DNA of 64,000 nucleotides from Clostridiales bacterium Firm_07 (GTDB lineage Bacteria; Bacillota; Clostridia; Oscillospirales; CAG-272): contig LVAM01000019.1 in assembly GCA_001604005.1 (NCBI GenBank), positions 84,754 through 148,753 of the forward strand, given 5' to 3'. Below, piece after piece: positions 1 to 8,197 of this stretch. Made by a program: the position numbers and the translations under genes. Below the pieces are notes generated by a model, which ran no database searches, was not told where the DNA came from, and was given only the letters and a program-made list of their open reading frames with translations. The first letter of the stretch is position 1. Every line of letters starts with the position of its first letter.

Positions 1-173
1 GGGGCGGCGGGTTTCGCGCTCTCGCTTTCCTCCAGGATCTCCGCGCAGGTGTCGATGCAATAATTGCAGATATATATGCCGGTCGGGGATAGGATCATAC
101 GTTCGACCTGATCTTCGCTTCGCCCGCAAAAAGAGCAATATGGCATTCCTTTTTTGTTCGTTGTGTTCGGCAT
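1..173 (-). CDS. clpX: ClpX N-terminal zinc-binding domain (partial)
   Basis: This is the first part of the ATPase that unfolds substrates for ClpP. Only about 57 residues lie inside the window, and the gene continues past base 1. The translation starts [20 protein letters not shown] and contains two CxxC pairs (CSFC near residue 13 and CNYC near residue 38), the pattern of the ClpX zinc-binding dimerisation domain that recruits substrates. The ATG at 173 is preceded by AAGGAG, which overlaps the end of clpP. The AAA+ module is outside the window, so the call rests on the zinc finger plus the clpP-clpX order. It is a confident call. Confidence 0.9.
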   Translation of the reverse strand, partial: MPNTTNKKGMPYCSFCGRSEDQVERMILSPTGIYICNYCIDTCAEILEESESAKPAA

Positions 174-181
174 AAAACTCC

Positions 182-790
182 TTAAACGCGCTTGGCGATC
201 ACTTTATCCACAAGACCGTAGGCAAGCGCCTCCTCGGCTGTCATAAAGTTATCGCGGTCGGTATCGCGCGCGATCTGTTTGACACTCTTGCCGGTGTTTT
301 CCGCAAGAATGCGATTGAGGGTATCGCGGGTGCGCAAAATGAGATCGGCTTGGATCTTGATATCCGCCGCCTGACCTTTTGCGCCGCCGAGCGGTTGATG
401 GATCATAATTTCGCTGTTCGGCAGAGCAAGGCGTTTGCCTTTCGTGCCGGAAGAGAGCAAAAACGCGCCCATGGACGCCGCCATACCGATGCAGATGGTC
501 GACACGTCGCATTTGATATAGTTCATCGTGTCATAAATTGCCATACCTGCCGTTACGGAGCCGCCGGGACTGTTGATATAAAAGGCGATGTCCTTGTCGG
601 GATCCTGCGCTTCGAGGAAGAGCATTTGCGCCACCACAAGCGACGCCGTTACATCGTTGACCTCGTCCGAGAGAAAAATGATGCGGTCGTTGAGCAAGCG
701 TGAAAAAATATCGTAGGAACGCTCGCCGTGACCGGTCTGTTCGATAACCATCGGAACCAGGGCATTATTTCTTAAAAAATCGTTCATCAT
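182..790 (-). CDS. clpP: ATP-dependent Clp protease proteolytic subunit
   Basis: ClpP forms the double-ring serine peptidase that degrades proteins delivered by ClpX or ClpC in the cytoplasm. The 202-residue product has the family length. The catalytic triad is visible: Ser106 in GMAASMGA, His131 in MIHQPLGG and Asp180 in DTDRDNFM. Two adjacent ATG codons (790 and 787) follow AAAGGAGG. The second gives the more usual 8-base spacing, so the protein may begin one residue later. It sits between tig and clpX, 8 bases before clpX, in the tig-clpP-clpX order common in bacteria. Identification is secure. Confidence 0.97.
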   Translation of the reverse strand: MMNDFLRNNALVPMVIEQTGHGERSYDIFSRLLNDRIIFLSDEVNDVTASLVVAQMLFLEAQDPDKDIAFYINSPGGSVTAGMAIYDTMNYIKCDVSTICIGMAASMGAFLLSSGTKGKRLALPNSEIMIHQPLGGAKGQAADIKIQADLILRTRDTLNRILAENTGKSVKQIARDTDRDNFMTAEEALAYGLVDKVIAKRV

Positions 791-809
791 ATCTGCCTCC
801 TTTAAGGGA

Positions 810-836
810 GTAGCCGCGACGTTTTGCCGCGGCTAC
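810..836 (-). other. Intercistronic hairpin between tig and clpP
   Basis: A perfect 9-bp inverted repeat (GTAGCCGCG / CGCGGCTAC) with a 9-base loop lies in the 53-base gap between the tig stop and the clpP ribosome site. No T-run follows it in the direction of transcription, so it does not look like a strong intrinsic terminator. It could be a partial terminator, an RNase processing site or an mRNA stabiliser that sets clpP level relative to tig. Confidence 0.5.
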
Positions 837-843
837 CGTACAA

Positions 844-2166
844 TCATTCTTCGGTCTTTTTCTTTCCGCTCTTTTTCTTTTGAGGAGCATCGGTAACGAC
901 CGCGTTATCGCGTACGAAATCCATCGCTTTCTTTACGCGCATATCTTCGGCGACCGAGTCGGCGGGAACAGCCTCTTTCACTTTTTCCACGGGCATATTA
1001 TATGCGCCGGCGATCCGCTGATATTCACCGTCAATGTCTTCTTCGGTGGCGGCTACGTTTTCAAGTTCCGCGATCTTTTCAAGCGCAAGACGAGCCTTTA
1101 CCTGACGTTCGGCTTGCGGGCGGAATTGCTCGCGCAGGGAATCCAGCGTCATACCGGTGTATTTCAGATAGGTATTGAGATCGAGACCCGACATCCGCAG
1201 GCGGTTGTCGTAATCGCGCAGGAAATTCTCGGTCTCCGCGTCGAACATCGGAGCGGGAATGTCGGCTTGCAGTTTTTCGATCAGCGCGTCGACCAGTTTT
1301 TCGTCCACGGCGCCGGCGGCGCTGTCTTCGTTTCTCTTTTGCAGTTTTGCCTTCAAATCGGCGCGATATTCCGCCAAGGTGTTGAATTCCGAAACGTCTT
1401 TGGCAAAATCATCGTCAAGTTCGGGCAGTTCCGAGCGCGTCAGCGCGTGCAGTTTGCATTTGAAAACGGCTTCCTTGCCCGCAAGGTCTTTCGCGTGATA
1501 TTCCGCGGGGAAAGTGACGTTCACGTCAAATTCCTCGTCGATCTTTTTGCCCGCCACCTGCTCCTCAAAACCGGGGATAAAGGTGTTCGAGCCGAGTTTT
1601 AACGCGTAATTTTCGCCTTTTCCGCCTTCAAACGCCTTGCCTTCGCAAAAACCTTCGTAATCGATCACGGCGGTGTCGCCCATTTCGGCGGCGCGCCCCA
1701 GCACTTCGGTTTCTCTGGCGTTACGTTCGCGCACGGTGGCGATCTCGGCGTCCACGTCGGCGTCTTCTACTTTGGTAACGGTGCGCTCCACGTTGATGCC
1801 GGCATAATCGGCGATGGAAACTTCGGGTTTTACATATACTTTTGCCGAAAGAACAAGACCGTTGTCGTCAAGCGAAACGACGTCCATTTCGGGTTGCGCC
1901 ACGGGAGAAATGCCCGCCTCTTTGACGGCGGCGTCGTAAGTATCCGGAATCAGATCGTTGATGGCGGTTTCATAAAACACACCTTTTCCGTACAGTTTCT
2001 CGATAACGGAGCGGGGCGCTTTTCCTTTGCGGAAGCCGGGAACCGTCATTTTTTTGCCGTCTTTTTGATAGGCTTTTGTGAGAGCCGCCTCAAAAACCTC
2101 TTTTTCCACCGAAATGTGGAGTTCGTATTGGCTGTGCTCCAATTTGTCAGCCTTGATCAATTTCAT
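844..2166 (-). CDS. tig: Trigger factor, ribosome-associated chaperone and prolyl isomerase
   Basis: Trigger factor binds nascent chains at the ribosome exit tunnel. The product is about 440 residues, the family length. It has an N-terminal ribosome-binding domain with the GFRKGKAPR signature, a central FKBP-like domain (MGDTAVIDYEGF onward) and a helical C-terminal chaperone domain ending in a Lys-rich tail. An in-frame codon 36 bases upstream could extend the protein, but it falls at the predicted transcription start. The ATG at 2166 has GGAGG 8 bases upstream and gives the expected MKLIKADKLE start. It is first in the tig-clpP-clpX unit. Confidence 0.96.
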   Translation of the reverse strand: MKLIKADKLEHSQYELHISVEKEVFEAALTKAYQKDGKKMTVPGFRKGKAPRSVIEKLYGKGVFYETAINDLIPDTYDAAVKEAGISPVAQPEMDVVSLDDNGLVLSAKVYVKPEVSIADYAGINVERTVTKVEDADVDAEIATVRERNARETEVLGRAAEMGDTAVIDYEGFCEGKAFEGGKGENYALKLGSNTFIPGFEEQVAGKKIDEEFDVNVTFPAEYHAKDLAGKEAVFKCKLHALTRSELPELDDDFAKDVSEFNTLAEYRADLKAKLQKRNEDSAAGAVDEKLVDALIEKLQADIPAPMFDAETENFLRDYDNRLRMSGLDLNTYLKYTGMTLDSLREQFRPQAERQVKARLALEKIAELENVAATEEDIDGEYQRIAGAYNMPVEKVKEAVPADSVAEDMRVKKAMDFVRDNAVVTDAPQKKKSGKKKTEE

Positions 2167-2207
2167 TCTTTTGTCCTCCGGAGATTTGAAAATTTCATAC
2201 AAAGTAT

Positions 2208-2236
2208 ATTGTACTGATTTTGTTTGAATTTGTCAA
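2208..2236 (-). promoter_or_regulatory. Promoter of tig-clpP-clpX
   Basis: On the minus strand TTGACA (2236-2231) and TACAAT (2213-2208) are separated by 17 bases, a near-consensus housekeeping promoter. It lies about 40 bases before the tig ATG. Confidence 0.8.
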
Positions 2237-2253
2237 GAGATTTCCAAAATATA

Positions 2254-2982
2254 TTATATAGAAGCGGGAAAAATGCGATACGGCGCAAAATTCAGATAAT
2301 CGGAAGAAACAAGGCGAAAAGAAATCCCGTTTTCTTCCGTCACGGCAGGGCAGGTATAATTGCCGTGAATATGCCCGTAAAATACCCGCCGCACACCGGC
2401 GTCACGGAGCGCATCGAGAATTTCGCGGCAACGAAAATCTCGCCAGATCGGCGGAAAGTGCAGGAAAACCAAAATCTCTTTGTCGTTTCCCGCGCCCAGT
2501 TTTTTCGCCGCGTCAAGACCGAGTTTCAGGCGCTGAGTCTCCCGATTGATCATTTTGGAAAAATCGACGTTGCCCACCGTGACCTGATTTTCTTCTTCCA
2601 AAAACCATCCTCTTGTGCCGGTGAGGATAAAATCCTCGCATACGACAGCATTATTATAAAGGAGAGACAAATCGGAAAAACCGTTTTCTTCGGTAAACTT
2701 GCGGAATTTCGCGGCGGTATCCCACCAAAAATCGTGATTGCCTTTTCCAAGCAGTTTTTTGCCGGGTAAGGAGTGGAGAAAAGCAAAATCTTCCCGCGCG
2801 TCTTCAAGACGCATCGCCCAAGAAATGTCGCCGCCGATCACCACGGTGTCCTCTTCTTTGACGACGGCAAGCCAGTTTTTTCGTATTTTTTCGGTATACT
2901 GTTGCCAACGCGAGCCGAAAACGTCCATCGGATATTTTTTGCCGATGGAAAGATGCAGATCGGCGATGGTGTAAAGAGCCAT
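2254..2982 (-). CDS. Calcineurin-like metallophosphoesterase
   Basis: This is a cytosolic dinuclear-metal phosphoesterase of unknown substrate, 242 residues. All family motifs are present in order: DLHLS (D-x-H) near residue 7, GGDISWA, GKGNHDFWW and the C-terminal GHIHGN. The family includes nucleotide, lipid and protein phosphatases, and the motifs do not tell which applies. The ATG at 2982 follows AAAGGAAG, and a longer in-frame reading upstream adds a basic tail without a ribosome site. The gene lies downstream of tig on the other side of its promoter and seems to be a single unit, divergent from the DUF1540 gene. Confidence 0.88.
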   Translation of the reverse strand: MALYTIADLHLSIGKKYPMDVFGSRWQQYTEKIRKNWLAVVKEEDTVVIGGDISWAMRLEDAREDFAFLHSLPGKKLLGKGNHDFWWDTAAKFRKFTEENGFSDLSLLYNNAVVCEDFILTGTRGWFLEEENQVTVGNVDFSKMINRETQRLKLGLDAAKKLGAGNDKEILVFLHFPPIWRDFRCREILDALRDAGVRRVFYGHIHGNYTCPAVTEENGISFRLVSSDYLNFAPYRIFPASI

Positions 2983-3063
2983 AAACTTCCTTTCCGCTCT
3001 CTTTCGCGTATAAAGCACGGTAACTTGCACATACTGTTTTTATCACACGAAAGGAGATTTGAA

Positions 3064-3243
3064 ATGGAGAAAAATCATTGTCACGGTTGCCACGTCAACG
3101 ACGGGATCAGTTGTGATGTGAAAAACTGCGCGTATCACGAGGGAGATTGCCATTGCACGGCGGATAAGATCGCCGTGGGGCCGAGTTTCGCCGCCTCCGG
3201 CGCGGACACCGTTTGCGCGACGTTCAAGCAAAAAGAAGAGTGA
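3064..3243 (+). CDS. DUF1540 small Cys-rich protein
   Basis: This 59-residue protein has a strong ribosome site (AAAGGAG, 7 bases before the ATG at 3064). It contains the DUF1540 pattern: CDVKNCAYHEGDCHC, then ADKIAVG and a final Cys in VCATF, with a further CHGC pair at the N terminus. DUF1540 proteins are common in spore-forming clostridia and probably bind metal, but their role is unknown. The gene is alone on the plus strand, diverges from the phosphoesterase and ends at the terminator it shares with the thrC operon. Confidence 0.85.
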   Translation: MEKNHCHGCHVNDGISCDVKNCAYHEGDCHCTADKIAVGPSFAASGADTVCATFKQKEE

Positions 3244-3250
3244 CGCGCAA

Positions 3251-3278
3251 AATGCGGGGCGTTTGCCCCGCATTTTTT
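3251..3278. terminator. Bidirectional terminator between DUF1540 gene and thrC
   Basis: A 10-bp perfect stem (AATGCGGGGC / GCCCCGCATT) with loop GTTT is flanked by A-rich and T-rich runs. It lies 7 bases after the DUF1540 stop and directly adjoins the thrC stop, so it can end transcription from both sides. Confidence 0.9.
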
Positions 3279-4761
3279 ATTTGTCCGCAAAAGCGAGGAC
3301 GGTATCAAGCATATTCTCCGGAGCAATCACGTCCGAAAAACGTACCGTGCGCCGGTCGATGCCGCAAAGCGGGTAGGGGATCTCGGCGCCGGTCTTTTCC
3401 GAGAGCATCGAGAGTGCCGCCAACGGATCGCCCGGGCGTTCGCCGTACAGTGAGGCGTAGACGTCTGCGGCAAATTTGAACGGGCTTGCCGTAGAGGCCA
3501 CCACCATAGGCGTTTTGTCGCCGGTCTCGGTCATATATTGTTTCGCGGCGGAGATGCCGACGGCGGTGTGCGTGTCGGCAAGATAGCCGTAGTCGCGCAT
3601 CGTATCGTGGATCGTGGCGGCGGTGACTTTTTCGTCGGCGAAATAGCCGCAAAAGACCTCGTCGATTTTCGCCTTTACATCAGGCGCAACCGTGTATTTT
3701 CCGTCTTTCGAGAGTGCGCGCATATATTCTCTCGTGCGCGCCGCGCCCGCCGCGAAGAAGAGAAGGCGCTCCAAGTTGCTGGAAATCAGAATATCCATCG
3801 AGGGGGACATCGTGAGATGGAAAGCGCGGTTGCGATCATAGATGCCGGTGCGGAGAAAATCGGTGAGAATGTTGTTCTCGTTCGAGGCGCAGACAAGCTT
3901 TCCGATCGGCAAGCCCATCTCGCGCGCCAGATACGCGGCGAAAATGTTGCCGAAGTTGCCGGTCGGCACCGTTACGTTCATTTTGTCGCCGAGGTTCAGT
4001 TTGCCCGCGTTCAACAGGTCGCAATAAGCGGAGACATAATAGACGATCTGCGGCGCAAGTCTGCCCCAGTTGATCGAGTTTGCAGAAGAGAGAAAATATC
4101 CTTTTTCGTTCAGCGTTTCGGCGGCGAGGGGCAGGGAAAAGATCTTTTTGACGCCGGTTTGCGCGTCGTCAAAATTGCCCTTGATGGCGGCTACATAGAC
4201 ATTTTTGCCTTCTTGCGTCTGCATTTGCAGTTTTTGCACGCGACTGACGCCGTTTTCGGGGTAAAAGACGGCAATTTTGATCTGATCAATATCTTTATAA
4301 CCTTCCAGTGCCGCTTTGCCCGTGTCGCCGGAAGTGGCAACCAAGATCAGCGCTGTGCGCGCCTCTCCGGTTTTGCCGAGCGCGCGGGAAAGAAGGCGGG
4401 GCATAATTTGCAGCGCCATATCTTTGAAAGCCGCCGTGGGACCGTGCCAGAGTTCAAGCGAGAAAAGCGTGTCGGAAAGTGCGACGAGCGGCGCGGCGCC
4501 GCCGCGGAAAGAAGTTTCGGCGTAGGCGGCGCGGCAATCGGCAAGCAGTTCTTCTTCGGTATAGTCGGTGAGATATTTGCCGAGTATCTTTGCCGCGCGC
4601 GTTGGATAATCGAGATGTCGAAGTTCTTCGATCTCCGCGTACGACAGGGCGGGAATGCTTTCGGGGACGAACAGCCCGCCGTCCTCGGCAAGCCCCTGTT
4701 TGATGACGCGAGCCGCGGAATAATGCGAAGAAGTTTCTTCTCTTGTGCTTTGAAATTCCAT
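3277..4761 (-). CDS. thrC: Threonine synthase
   Basis: Threonine synthase converts O-phosphohomoserine to threonine with pyridoxal phosphate. The 494-residue product matches the long bacterial ThrC class. The PLP lysine is Lys113 in GPTAAFKDMALQ, and the phosphate-binding loop GNFGNIFAAY follows. The ATG at 4761 has AAGGAG 6 bases upstream and gives the typical MEFQSTRE start, while a longer in-frame reading lacks a ribosome site. It is the last gene of the operon that begins with an ApgM/ThrB2-type gene, starting 10 bases after the M19 dipeptidase. That position suggests both late steps of threonine synthesis are encoded in one transcript. Confidence 0.96.
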   Translation of the reverse strand: MEFQSTREETSSHYSAARVIKQGLAEDGGLFVPESIPALSYAEIEELRHLDYPTRAAKILGKYLTDYTEEELLADCRAAYAETSFRGGAAPLVALSDTLFSLELWHGPTAAFKDMALQIMPRLLSRALGKTGEARTALILVATSGDTGKAALEGYKDIDQIKIAVFYPENGVSRVQKLQMQTQEGKNVYVAAIKGNFDDAQTGVKKIFSLPLAAETLNEKGYFLSSANSINWGRLAPQIVYYVSAYCDLLNAGKLNLGDKMNVTVPTGNFGNIFAAYLAREMGLPIGKLVCASNENNILTDFLRTGIYDRNRAFHLTMSPSMDILISSNLERLLFFAAGAARTREYMRALSKDGKYTVAPDVKAKIDEVFCGYFADEKVTAATIHDTMRDYGYLADTHTAVGISAAKQYMTETGDKTPMVVASTASPFKFAADVYASLYGERPGDPLAALSMLSEKTGAEIPYPLCGIDRRTVRFSDVIAPENMLDTVLAFADK

Positions 4762-4771
4762 ATTTTTCTCC

Positions 4772-5701
4772 TTATAAGTATTGCGTGCAGAAGCGTTTGC
4801 CGTTCCGATAAAAGAGTCGGTCAACGTCCGCTTCGGTAAATCCTTGTTTTTTCATCGGGTCTATGATTTTCAAAAGATCGTTTGGCGTCGCAATTCCTTG
4901 CGCCGGTGCGTCCATACCGTCAAAATCGGTGCCGAAAACGACGGATTCCCGCCCCGCCACACGCACGATGTGGGCGACGTGCGCGAGCAGATCGCCGATT
5001 TCGGAGCGTTTCTTGTCTGTCAGAAACGGGGTGTAGAGATTAACGCCGATTACGCCGCCCGTCTCTGCGATCGCGCGCAGACGCCCGTCGTCAAGGTTTC
5101 TGTTGTGCGGCGTGACGGCAAAAGCGTTGGAATGAGAAGCGATCACGGGCTTTTTTCTTGCGGCGGCAAGAGACAGGATCTCGTCTGCCGCCTTTCCCGA
5201 CGCGTGCGAAAGGTCGGGGATCATACCGATTTCAAACATTTGCACAACGACCGAAAAACCGAATTCGGAAAGTCCCGTCTCGGTGTTCCACGCACCGCCG
5301 ATGATGCTCTCGCCGCGCCAAAACGGCGCGGCGATCCGCACGCCCGCGTCGCGCAGAAGATCCAAGTTTCGTATGTTTGCGTTTAATATTCGCAGATCCT
5401 CAACGGTGGGGATCATCAACAATTTGTGTGTGTCAAACGCCGTTCCAAAATCGTCGGAAACGCCGAGCAGAGCGGCATTTGCGGTATGTGACAGAACGGT
5501 TTTCAAATTTTTGAAAACCGCCACCGCGTGCTCCATTCCGGCAGCGTCCGGAATCTCCGGCGGGGTAAAGCACGCCGCAAAGTGCACCGAGCGCGAAAAC
5601 AGCGAAGAAGTTTCAGGGGTAACGGCGATCGGCGTTTTCTTGCCTTGCGACGCGTGAAAAAGGGATAGCGGCGTGTCGCAGTGAAAATCAAAAAAGTTCA
5701 G
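4772..5701 (-). CDS. Membrane dipeptidase (peptidase M19) with apparent CTG start
   Basis: M19 enzymes are zinc dipeptidases that act on L- and D-dipeptides. The in-frame reading from 5701 gives 309 residues, and the family's N-terminal metal motif (FDFHCDT, D-x-H-x-D) lies at residues 4-10. Other ligands are visible: Glu in TVEDL, His in DLSHASG and in ASHSNAF, and GTDFDG near the C terminus. No ATG, GTG or TTG precedes the motif before the upstream stop at 5725. The only candidate is CTG at 5701, which has AAAGGAGAG 9 bases upstream and overlaps the yraN stop as CTGA. The GTG at 5587 would delete the metal motif. Function is confident; the start is inferred. Confidence 0.85.
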   Translation of the reverse strand: MNFFDFHCDTPLSLFHASQGKKTPIAVTPETSSLFSRSVHFAACFTPPEIPDAAGMEHAVAVFKNLKTVLSHTANAALLGVSDDFGTAFDTHKLLMIPTVEDLRILNANIRNLDLLRDAGVRIAAPFWRGESIIGGAWNTETGLSEFGFSVVVQMFEIGMIPDLSHASGKAADEILSLAAARKKPVIASHSNAFAVTPHNRNLDDGRLRAIAETGGVIGVNLYTPFLTDKKRSEIGDLLAHVAHIVRVAGRESVVFGTDFDGMDAPAQGIATPNDLLKIIDPMKKQGFTEADVDRLFYRNGKRFCTQYL

Positions 5702-6108
5702 AGGATCGGCTCTCCTTTTTTGTCAAAAGCGGCGGGAATGTGGTGGACTTTCAGGACGCGATGAAAAAATGAGTCGTCCAGATATATCTCGATCACGTCA
5801 AAGCGCGGGCAAAGATTTGTATAATACTCGGAAAGGAATTGCCGCGCCGCGCGGATCATACGGGCGCGCTTGCCGGCGTCAACGGCAAGGACGGGGCGAT
5901 TTTCGAAAGAAACGGCGTCCACAGTGCGTGTTTTCACCTCGGCAAAAACGATATACGATCGGTTTTTTGCCACGATGTCGAGTTCATCCTTGCGCACACG
6001 GCAATTTCTCGCGACGATGCGAAAGCCCGCCTTTTTTAAGTATCGTGCGGCGACGCGCTCGCCCTTTTTGCCGATTTTTCGCGCGTTTGCGGCTGCGTTT
6101 CGTTTCAT
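5698..6108 (-). CDS. YraN/UPF0102 family nuclease-fold protein
   Basis: This 136-residue basic protein has the UPF0102 pattern: GKKGERVAARYLKKAGF near the N terminus, then DELDIVAK and VFAEVKTR, which match the E..D..ExK core of endonuclease-like folds. Family members are often encoded next to rnhB, as here, but their physiological role is not settled. Its ATG overlaps the rnhB stop as ATGA, and its own stop overlaps the dipeptidase start as CTGA, so translation is probably coupled on both sides. Confidence 0.9.
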   Translation of the reverse strand: MKRNAAANARKIGKKGERVAARYLKKAGFRIVARNCRVRKDELDIVAKNRSYIVFAEVKTRTVDAVSFENRPVLAVDAGKRARMIRAARQFLSEYYTNLCPRFDVIEIYLDDSFFHRVLKVHHIPAAFDKKGEPIL

Positions 6109-6704
6109 TTATCTAAAAAGCGAATGAATTTCGTGCGATAGATCTCGCACGGACCGTATTTCCGCAACGCTTCCATATGCTCTTTCGTGCCGTATCCTTT
6201 GTGTTTGGCAATGCCGTACATCGGATATTTTTCGTCCAGTTCACAGCAGATATGGTCCCGCGTCACTTTGGCTAAAATCGAGGCGGCGGCGATCGACGGG
6301 GAAGTGGCGTCGCCTTTGACAACGGCGCGCGCCGGCAACGGAAACCCGCGTGCGATATTGCCGTCGATCAGCGCAAAATCAGGGGCGGGGGAAAGCCGTG
6401 CGATGGCGCGACGCATGGCGGCAAGGGTGGCAGAAAGAATGTCGGTTTCGTTGATCTCCTCCACACTGCCGAGTTCCACCGCGTAAGAAACGGCGTTCTC
6501 ACAAATGATTTTGAAAAGCTCTTCACGCTTTTTTTCGGAGAGCTTTTTGGAGTCGTCAAGCCCCGGGATCACAAGTCCCGCGGGGAGAATACACGCGGCG
6601 GCGGCAACGGGACCGCACAAGGGTCCGCGCCCCGCTTCGTCCACGCCGCACACAAATTGATAACCTTCTTTGCGGAGTTCTTCTTCCAGTGAAAACGACA
6701 GCAT
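6105..6704 (-). CDS. rnhB: Ribonuclease HII
   Basis: RNase HII removes ribonucleotides and RNA primers from DNA. The 199-residue product has the active-site signature GVDEAGRGPLCGPV with Asp22 and Glu23, then DDSKKLSEKKRE and ALIDGN. The ATG at 6704 is preceded by GGAGG inside the end of rbgA and gives the usual short N terminus. A much longer in-frame reading upstream overlaps rbgA in another frame and has no family resemblance. The rbgA-rnhB-yraN order is common in Firmicutes. Confidence 0.96.
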   Translation of the reverse strand: MLSFSLEEELRKEGYQFVCGVDEAGRGPLCGPVAAAACILPAGLVIPGLDDSKKLSEKKREELFKIICENAVSYAVELGSVEEINETDILSATLAAMRRAIARLSPAPDFALIDGNIARGFPLPARAVVKGDATSPSIAAASILAKVTRDHICCELDEKYPMYGIAKHKGYGTKEHMEALRKYGPCEIYRTKFIRFLDK

Positions 6705-6705
6705 T

Positions 6706-7569
6706 TCAGTCCTCCGTGGGCGGCGCGTCCAGCGTGATCTTGCCGATCTTGGCGGCGCGAAATTCATCCAGCAGCATATTTGCCGTGCGCTCGGTGTCCA
6801 CTTCGCCGCCGGAAACGAGAAACCCGCGCTTTTTACCAATATATTCAAAGAGTTCCGCGTCGGTGAGATCAGCGACGTCGGGAAGTTTGTAGCGCGCGGC
6901 GAGAAGTTCTGGATATCTTGTCCGCAGTTTGCGGCACAGCGCGATCGCCAGCGTTTCCACTTGCACCACTTCGTCTTTGATGGCGCCGGTGATGGCAAGG
7001 TTTTCGCCCGTTTCGCGGTCGTCAAAACGCGGCCAAAGCACGCCGGGCATATCCATCAGGGCAAGCCCTACCGAAGTTTGCACCCATTGAGGCGCAAGCG
7101 TCACGCCCGGGCGGTTTTCCACTTTCGCTTTTTTTGCGCCGGACAGGCGGTTGATAAGCGAAGATTTGCCTACGTTCGGGATCCCCACGATCATCGCGCG
7201 CAGATAGCGCGCCATTCCTTTTTCGCGGTAGCGCTCCTGTTTTTCGGCAAGTAAATTTCGTACGGTGGGCATCAGTTTTTCAATGCCTTGTCCCGTCAGG
7301 CAGTCGGCGGCAAAGGCCGTCGCGCCTTCGCGCGTCAGCGCGGTGACAAAACGGCGCGTCGCCGCGTCGTCGGCAAGCGATGATTTGTTCAGTATGGTGA
7401 TGAGCGGTTTGCCTTCCGTCAGTTTCAAAATTTCGGGGTTGCGGGAACTGCGCGGGATACGCGCGTCCAACAGCTCAATGACCAGATCGACTTTTTTGAG
7501 ATTTTCCGCGATCAGCCGTCTGGTTTTTGCCATATGGCCCGGGAACCATTGTATGATTTCTGTCGGCAT
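6706..7569 (-). CDS. rbgA: Ribosome biogenesis GTPase A
   Basis: RbgA (YlqF) is a GTPase needed for late assembly of the large ribosomal subunit. The 287-residue product starts MPTEIIQWFPGHMAKTRR, the family start. It has circularly permuted G motifs: NKSSLAD (G4) comes first, then GIPNVGKSSLINRL (G1) and DMPG (G3). The ATG at 7569 follows GAGGT and lies 7 bases after the lepB stop. Lep-RbgA-RnhB is a conserved Firmicute gene order. Confidence 0.95.
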   Translation of the reverse strand: MPTEIIQWFPGHMAKTRRLIAENLKKVDLVIELLDARIPRSSRNPEILKLTEGKPLITILNKSSLADDAATRRFVTALTREGATAFAADCLTGQGIEKLMPTVRNLLAEKQERYREKGMARYLRAMIVGIPNVGKSSLINRLSGAKKAKVENRPGVTLAPQWVQTSVGLALMDMPGVLWPRFDDRETGENLAITGAIKDEVVQVETLAIALCRKLRTRYPELLAARYKLPDVADLTDAELFEYIGKKRGFLVSGGEVDTERTANMLLDEFRAAKIGKITLDAPPTED

Positions 7570-7576
7570 CGTGACC

Positions 7577-8182
7577 TCACGAAACCTTGCCGAAAGCGGA
7601 GAAGGGCAAAACGCGGAAATAGACGCGCCCGAGGACGCGCCGCGCGTCCACAAGCCCGACATAGCGAGAGCGGCTGTCGGCGGAATTGTTGCGGTTATCG
7701 CCCATCACGAAAAGATAGCCTTCCGGCACGTATTCGACGAGCGGTGCGCGCCCGCTCTCCGCCCATTTCCCGTTAGGTGCGGCAAAATAGGCGTATCGGC
7801 TCTCGTCTATGACCTCATCTTCGGTAAACACGTCGTCCGAGGAAACGAACACCTTGCCTTCCGTATAATCGATCTTCACGTAATGATTGCCCGTGGCGAT
7901 CACGCGCTTGACGATCGGCTCGTTGAAGGAAGCGTATTCGCTGCCGGTTTGGTGAAAGACGATGATGTCGCCCTCGTGCGGAGTGTAGCCGAAATCCGAA
8001 ACGAAAAGCCCTTGACCGTGCGAAAGCGTTTGGTTCATCGAAGGTCCGCTCACCACGCATATGCGGAAAAAGAAAGTGACGAGAAGCCCCACGGCGATCA
8101 CCGCGAAAACAAACAGTTCCACATAGTCGAAAATCGAGCGCAGCAACAGGATGGTAGCATCTTCGCGCGTTGATTTTTTCAT
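7577..8182 (-). CDS. lepB: Signal peptidase I
   Basis: This membrane peptidase cleaves signal peptides of exported proteins. The 201-residue product has one N-terminal membrane segment (about residues 20-42), then the catalytic Ser48 in SGPSM and Lys92 in VKRVIA, and the GDNRNNSADSR box. It is therefore the bacterial Ser-Lys type. AAGGAG precedes the ATG. It is second in the apgM-to-thrC operon, 15 bases after apgM. Confidence 0.96.
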   Translation of the reverse strand: MKKSTREDATILLLRSIFDYVELFVFAVIAVGLLVTFFFRICVVSGPSMNQTLSHGQGLFVSDFGYTPHEGDIIVFHQTGSEYASFNEPIVKRVIATGNHYVKIDYTEGKVFVSSDDVFTEDEVIDESRYAYFAAPNGKWAESGRAPLVEYVPEGYLFVMGDNRNNSADSRSRYVGLVDARRVLGRVYFRVLPFSAFGKVS

Positions 8183-8197
8183 AGTTTCTCCTTAATT

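Noticed and set aside
3538..4839. A 433-residue plus-strand frame
   Set aside because: It is antisense to thrC, with no start signal or recognisable domain.
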